Below, one piece after another: positions 59,964-64,000 of a stretch of DNA of 64,000 bases. The stretch comes from JBBEAM01 sp942491105 (GTDB lineage Bacteria; Pseudomonadota; Alphaproteobacteria; Kiloniellales; DSM-21159). The notes under the pieces were generated by a model that worked only from the letters and a program-made list of their open reading frames with translations, searched no databases and was not told where the DNA came from. The translations under genes and the position numbers were made by a program. Positions within the stretch are counted from its first letter, which is position 1, and each line of letters opens with the position of its first letter. Location of the stretch: NCBI GenBank assembly GCA_942491105.1, contig CALNZX010000012.1, positions 372,001 to 436,000 on the forward strand. Reading direction: 5' to 3'.

Positions 59964-61313
59964 TCAGATCACGCCCATGGCGCGCATGGCCTCCGCCACG
60001 CGCACGAAACCGGCGATGTTGGCACCCAGCACGTAGTCGCCGGGCGCGCCGTATTCCTCGGCAGTGTCCGCGCAGGCGTCGTGGATGTTGTGCATGATCT
60101 CGGCCAGGCGCTTCTCGGTCTTCTCGAACGACCAGCTGTCGCGGCTGGCGTTCTGCTGCATTTCCAGGGCCGAGGTCGCCACGCCGCCGGCATTCGCGGC
60201 CTTGCCCGGCGCAAAGAGCACGCCGGCTTTCTGGAACAGGCGCACCGCCTCTGGCGTGCAGGGCATGTTGGCGCCCTCGCCGACCGCGATCACGCCGTTG
60301 CCGATCAGGGTGCGGGCGTCGCCGCCGGTCAATTCGTTCTGGGTGGCCGCGGGTAAGGCCACCTCGCAGGGCACATCCCAGATCGAGCCATCCTTGACGT
60401 AGTAGCTCCCGGCGCCCTTGATCCGCGCGTACTCGGAAACCCTGCCGCGCCGCACTTCCTTGATCTCCTTGATCAGCTCGAGGTCAATCCCCCCCTCATC
60501 GACGACATAGCCGTCGGAATCCGAACAGGCCATGACCTTGCCGCCGAAGGAGAGGATCTTTTCCATGGCATAGATCGCCACATTGCCCGAGCCCGAAACC
60601 ACGCAGCGCTTGCCCTCGAAGCCGCCGCCGCGGGTCGCGAGCATACGCTGCACGAAGTAGACGCTGCCGAAGCCGGTCGCCTCGGTTCTGGCGCGCGATC
60701 CGCCGAAGGTGAGACCCTTGCCAGTCAAGACGCCGGCCTCGTAGCGGTTGGTCAAACGCTTGTACATCCCAAACATGTATCCGACCTCGCGGCCGCCGAC
60801 CCCGATATCGCCGGCCGGGACGTCGATGTACTCGCCGATGTGGCGATGCAGCTCGATCATGAACGACTGGCAGAAGCGCATCACCTCGCGATCGGAGCGG
60901 CCCCGTGGATTGAAGTCCGAGCCGCCCTTTCCCCCGCCGATCGGCAGACCGGTCAAGGCATTCTTGAAGATCTGCTCGAAGCCGAGAAACTTGATGATCC
61001 CGATGTTGACCGAGGGGTGGAACCGCAGGCCGCCCTTGTAGGGGCCGAGCGCCGAATTGAACTGCACCCGGAACCCGCGGTTGATCTGCACCTGCCCCGT
61101 GTCGTCGATCCAGGGCACACGGAAAATGATCTGGCGTTCCGGCTCGCAGATTCTCTCGATCAAGGCTTCGTCGGCGTATTCCGGATGTTTGGAAATGACG
61201 CGCCCGAGGCTTTCCAGGACCTCGTGAACGGCCTGGTGGAATTCCTTTTCGCCCGCGTTGCGCTGCAGCACCGTGCTGAGGATGGGTTGTAACTTTTCGT
61301 CGATAGAATTCAT
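59964..61313 (-). CDS. gdhA: NADP-specific glutamate dehydrogenase
   Basis: A 449-residue hexameric-type glutamate dehydrogenase. KGGLRFHPSVN, the catalytic Lys in LPIGGGKGGSDFNP, DVPAGDIGVGGREVGYM and a Rossmann GSGNVAIYAME are all present; length matches the NADP-dependent assimilatory class. GGAAGTG precedes the ATG. It stands alone, convergent with the reductase gene, and interconverts 2-oxoglutarate plus ammonia and glutamate. Confidence 0.96.
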   Translation of the reverse strand: MNSIDEKLQPILSTVLQRNAGEKEFHQAVHEVLESLGRVISKHPEYADEALIERICEPERQIIFRVPWIDDTGQVQINRGFRVQFNSALGPYKGGLRFHPSVNIGIIKFLGFEQIFKNALTGLPIGGGKGGSDFNPRGRSDREVMRFCQSFMIELHRHIGEYIDVPAGDIGVGGREVGYMFGMYKRLTNRYEAGVLTGKGLTFGGSRARTEATGFGSVYFVQRMLATRGGGFEGKRCVVSGSGNVAIYAMEKILSFGGKVMACSDSDGYVVDEGGIDLELIKEIKEVRRGRVSEYARIKGAGSYYVKDGSIWDVPCEVALPAATQNELTGGDARTLIGNGVIAVGEGANMPCTPEAVRLFQKAGVLFAPGKAANAGGVATSALEMQQNASRDSWSFEKTEKRLAEIMHNIHDACADTAEEYGAPGDYVLGANIAGFVRVAEAMRAMGVI

Positions 61314-61882
61314 TGATCACTTCCAAAAGCGGACGCGGAAAACAGGGGCCATTCCGCGGTAAAAAGCCGCCTTCGCCCGTCCGCTGTCTGTTCTGTCTGC
61401 TGTGCAAGAGCCTTGGCGTGAAGCCATGGCTCGAGGATGAGGGCTTCTGCTGCCGCCATCGCAAGGACGGAGCCCGCATCTTTTAAATCACTCCCCCGAA
61501 ACCGTGCCATTGCGCAGAGGGTGGAGCGGTGGACTGGCCCAAAGGGGGCAGAGCCGCATTCCGGATGAGCGGCGCGCAGGGGCCGGATTCGAGCCAGATC
61601 GGCGCGCCGGTACGGCGCCCGGGAAGCCTCTGTCAGGCCTCCTTGATTTGTATTGACATACTTGTCTTACCCGTAAAAACTGACCGATAAGCGGGCAGTA
61701 GACGTTCACCGGCTGGAGCAAGCCTGCCTGCCAGAAGGCCGTTCGAGGAGACGCTGTAGACGCAGCAAGCAATCCGAGCCCCGGGGGAAAACACTTCCAA
61801 ACCGAGGCCAGACCAAAAGCGACAAACGTTCTGGAAATTCGGCACCTCGCCGAACAAACCTTGTTCAGGGAGCTTTCCAAAA
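61314..61882. other. 569-base intergenic region upstream of the TRAP operon, no gene seen
   Basis: Short ORFs here lack ribosome-binding sites and conserved features. The only clear signal is a TTGACA at 61653-61658 followed by a GntR-like ACTTGTCTTACCCGT, about 225 bases before the TRAP binding protein. Confidence 0.6.
61653..61679 (+). promoter_or_regulatory. Candidate promoter/GntR-type operator of the TRAP operon
   Basis: TTGACA (61653-61658) with a TAAAAA 15 bases downstream (61674-61679); between them ACTTGTCTTACC resembles the TTGTnnnACnA core of GntR/FadR sites often found upstream of TRAP operons. Spacing is short, so this is tentative. Confidence 0.3.
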
Positions 61883-62986
61883 ATGAACCGCAGAAAATTT
61901 CTAAAATCCACGGCCGCGGCCGGCATCGCGGCCGGAAGCGTCGGCGCCTTCGCCACCCCCGCCATCTCACAGGGCGTCAAGAAGTGGCGGCTCACGCACG
62001 CCTATCCCAAGAACTATCCCATCTTCGGCACGGCCCCCAACGTCATCGCGGACTACATCAAGCGCTGCTCGGGCGGCCGCATGGAAGTGGAAGTCTATGG
62101 CGCCGGGGAGATCGTACCCGCCTTCGAAGCGATCGAGGCGGTGGGCAACAACACCTGCCAGATCGGCTTCGGCACGTCCTACTTCTGGAAGGGCAAGGAG
62201 CCCGCGGCCCAGTTCATCACGGGCATGCCCTTCGGGCTGACCGCGCAGGAGCAGAACGGCTGGTTCGTCGCCGGCGGCAATGAACTCGCGCAAAAGGTCT
62301 ACGACCGGCTGAATGTGAAATTCTTCGTCGCGGGCAACAGCGGCGCCCAGATGGGCGGCTGGTTCAATAAGGAGATTTCCAGCCCCGACAGCTTCGATGG
62401 ACTGAAGATGCGGCTGCCGGGTCTTGGCGGCGAGGTGCTCAGCGCCATCGGCGCGACCATCGTGAACCTGCCCGGCGGCGAACTGCTGCAGGCGATGCAG
62501 ACGGGATCTATCGACGCCGTTGAGTGGATCGGCCCGTCAAGCGACTTGGCTTTCGGCTTTCACAAGGTCGCGCAGTATTACTATTACCCGGGCTGGCAGG
62601 AGCCGTCCGGCATCTTCGATTGCTTCGTCAACATGGATGAGTGGAACAAGCTCGAGCCGGAGTTCCAGGGCATCATCGAGGCCGCCACCCATGTCGCCAA
62701 TGGCTACGTGCTCAACGAGCTGACCGCGAAGAATCCAGCGGCCTTGAGAACGCTGATCGACGAGCACAAGGTCGAGATGAAGCGGTTCAGCGACGACACC
62801 TTGATCAAGCTGGCGGAGACATCGGGGCAGGTCATCAACGACATCGCATCCCAGGACCCGCTCAGCCGCGAGCTGATGGACAGCCTGCTGAAGTTCCGGG
62901 CGGATGCCTTGGGCTTCTCCAGCGTCGGCGAGCAAGCGGTTCTGATGGCCCGTGCCCTCGACTACAAATTCGCGCAACCAAGCTGA
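61883..62986 (+). CDS. TRAP transporter substrate-binding protein, TakP-like
   Basis: A 367-residue exported binding protein. The N-terminus MNRRKFLKSTAAAGIAAG has an RRxFLK twin-arginine signal. The mature domain has GNSGAQMGGWF and LKMRLPGLGGEVL, where the Arg binds the ligand carboxylate in DctP proteins; the pattern resembles TakP, which binds 2-oxo acids. That fits the 2-oxo-acid-forming enzymes upstream, but lactate or other acids are possible. A strong hairpin follows the stop. Confidence 0.9.
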   Translation: MNRRKFLKSTAAAGIAAGSVGAFATPAISQGVKKWRLTHAYPKNYPIFGTAPNVIADYIKRCSGGRMEVEVYGAGEIVPAFEAIEAVGNNTCQIGFGTSYFWKGKEPAAQFITGMPFGLTAQEQNGWFVAGGNELAQKVYDRLNVKFFVAGNSGAQMGGWFNKEISSPDSFDGLKMRLPGLGGEVLSAIGATIVNLPGGELLQAMQTGSIDAVEWIGPSSDLAFGFHKVAQYYYYPGWQEPSGIFDCFVNMDEWNKLEPEFQGIIEAATHVANGYVLNELTAKNPAALRTLIDEHKVEMKRFSDDTLIKLAETSGQVINDIASQDPLSRELMDSLLKFRADALGFSSVGEQAVLMARALDYKFAQPS

Positions 62987-62989
62987 TCC

Positions 62990-63020
62990 ATGCCGCTACG
63001 TTCTTGGAGCGTAGCGGCAT
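62990..63020 (+). other. Intercistronic hairpin after the TRAP binding-protein gene
   Basis: ATGCCGCTACG (62990-63000) pairs perfectly over 11 bases with CGTAGCGGCAT (63010-63020) across a 9-base loop; only ATTCTTCC follows. It starts three bases after the stop, well before the small permease, and probably stabilises or partly terminates the binding-protein transcript. Confidence 0.7.
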
Positions 63021-63054
63021 ATTCTTCCGCACCGGAACAGCCGCGGTTTGAACG

Positions 63055-63612
63055 ATGCATTGGCTTGAAAAGACAGCGGATTCAATCGACCGCGTGAACG
63101 ATAGCATAGGACGGGCCTTATCCTGGCTCGTCCTACTGCTTGTCGCCGTCACCGCCAGCGTCGCGGTGCTGCGCTACGTCTTCGCGGCGGGCTGGGTCTG
63201 GATGCAGGACGCCTATCTCTGGATCAGCGGCAGCATGATCCTGCTCGCCGCAGGATATACCCTGCTGCACGACAAGCACGTGCGCGTCGATTTTCTCTAC
63301 GTCAGAAAAAGCGAGAAATTCCGCGCGCTCGTGAATCTCTTCGGCGCGCTGTTCCTGCTGCTGCCCACGGTCTGTTTCATCGGATTTATCAGCTTTCCCT
63401 TCGTCTACCGCTCCTGGGAACGCTTGGAAGGCTCCCTCGAAGCCGGCGGCCTGCCGGGGATATTCCTATTGAAGAGCGTCCTGATCCTGTTCTGCCTGCC
63501 TCTTGCGACGCAGGCGCTCTCCATGATCGCCCGCAGCCTGCTGGTTCTGATGGACAAGGCCACGGGCGCGAGCGCCGGGGCAAGCCTCGACAGGCCCTCG
63601 CCCCATGATTGA
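63055..63612 (+). CDS. TRAP transporter small permease (DctQ-like)
   Basis: A 185-residue membrane protein with four predicted helices and the DctQ pattern (AVLRYVFAAGWVWMQDAYLW, LHDKHVRVDFLY). It is the small membrane subunit pairing with the next gene. The stop overlaps the next start region (ATG at 63605). It sits 68 bases after the binding-protein gene, across the hairpin. Confidence 0.9.
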   Translation: MHWLEKTADSIDRVNDSIGRALSWLVLLLVAVTASVAVLRYVFAAGWVWMQDAYLWISGSMILLAAGYTLLHDKHVRVDFLYVRKSEKFRALVNLFGALFLLLPTVCFIGFISFPFVYRSWERLEGSLEAGGLPGIFLLKSVLILFCLPLATQALSMIARSLLVLMDKATGASAGASLDRPSPHD

Positions 63613-64000
63613 AGCCTCGATCATCGGAGTCTTGATGTTTCCGGCCGTGATCGCCTGCCTCATGCTCGGCTTTCCGGTTGCCTTTACCCTATCCGGGGTC
63701 GCGCTGGCTTTCGCGGCGGGCGGGCATCTCCTGGGGATCTTCGACAGCGCCATCCTGGGCGGCACGCCCTCGCGACTCTATGGCATCATGGTCAACCAGG
63801 TCTTCGTCGCCGTGCCGCTTTTCGTGTTCATGGGCGTCGTTCTGGAACGATCCCGGATCGCCGAGAACCTGCTGATGACCATGGGCCTGCTCTTCGGCCG
63901 CTTGCGCGGCGGGCTGGGGCTTTCCGTCATTTTCATCGGCGCCTTGCTGGCCGCTTCGACCGGCGTCGTCGGCGCGACGGTCGTCACGATGGGTCTGCTC
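63605..64000 (+). CDS. TRAP transporter large permease (DctM-like), partial
   Basis: The first 132 residues of the large membrane subunit; the gene runs off the window end. Hydrophobic helices and GFPVAFTLSGVALAFA, VAVPLFVFMGVVLERSRIAE and GVVGATVVTMGLL are typical of DctM. ATG 63605 overlaps the small permease gene by eight bases. It would use a sodium gradient to import the ligand caught by the binding protein. Confidence 0.92.
   Translation, partial: MIEASIIGVLMFPAVIACLMLGFPVAFTLSGVALAFAAGGHLLGIFDSAILGGTPSRLYGIMVNQVFVAVPLFVFMGVVLERSRIAENLLMTMGLLFGRLRGGLGLSVIFIGALLAASTGVVGATVVTMGLL

Noticed and set aside
61496..61995. Two overlapping minus-strand frames in the spacer before the TRAP operon
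   Set aside because: Overlapping frames without ribosome-binding sites; one runs into the TRAP binding-protein gene antisense, with no recognisable domain.

Overview
The window is high-GC DNA with tightly packed, translationally coupled operons, frequent GTG/TTG starts and many periplasmic-binding-protein transporters (Liv-type ABC, Ugp-type ABC, TRAP). This fits a metabolically versatile alphaproteobacterium, probably Rhodospirillales/Kiloniellales-like. The assignment is inferred from gene content because no rRNA is present. I see no tRNA, rRNA, CRISPR array, insertion sequence or phage gene.

Layout. (1) 1-11250, plus strand: one operon with the end of a Liv-type binding protein, livG, a LivF ATPase fused to a Tm-1-like (UPF0261) domain, a PEP-hydrolase-family TIM barrel, a flotillin with 11-residue repeats, two SRPBCC proteins (one fused to a quinone oxidoreductase), a fumarylacetoacetate-hydrolase-family protein, an alpha/beta hydrolase and an amidohydrolase. 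(2) 11247-27049, minus strand: an eight-gene unit read as ThiF/E1-like enzyme, 2650-residue reducing polyketide synthase ending in a condensation-type domain, MMPL/RND exporter, LolA-like periplasmic protein, 4'-phosphopantetheinyl transferase, outer-membrane protein, sulfotransferase and a small HMA-like protein. It looks like a complete make-modify-export pathway for a possibly sulfated polyketide lipid and is the best candidate for an undescribed system. (3) 27294-36440: housekeeping and accessory genes (amidase, FNT channel, DJ-1/PfpI protein, Pmp3-type peptide, Bcr/CflA MFS, dienelactone hydrolase, lipoprotein, acyl-CoA synthetase, enoyl-CoA hydratase). (4) 36993-40914: three small membrane proteins, an ethanolamine-permease-like APC transporter, a universal stress protein and two membrane proteins.

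(5) 40931-46829, minus strand: DeoR/GlpR-type regulator, UgpC, UgpB, UgpA, UgpE and an EEP-family phosphoesterase, an uptake operon probably for glycerol phosphate or related phosphodiesters. (6) 47346-59950: a LacI-family regulator beside genes for amino, hydroxy and oxo acid metabolism: alpha-hydroxy-acid oxidase, leucine-dehydrogenase-like enzyme and AhpD-like protein (minus); a complete LivHMGF-K transporter (plus); RraA, mesaconyl-CoA-hydratase-like MaoC protein and RraA (minus); a quinone oxidoreductase (plus). The two divergent intergenic regions each carry two copies of a related ATGAAACGTT..TCAT element, so a shared LacI-type regulon is plausible. (7) 59964-64000: NADP-type glutamate dehydrogenase (minus), then a TakP-like TRAP operon (plus) cut by the window end.

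Intercistronic hairpins follow the binding-protein genes of both the Ugp and TRAP operons, and a Rho-independent terminator follows the Liv binding protein.
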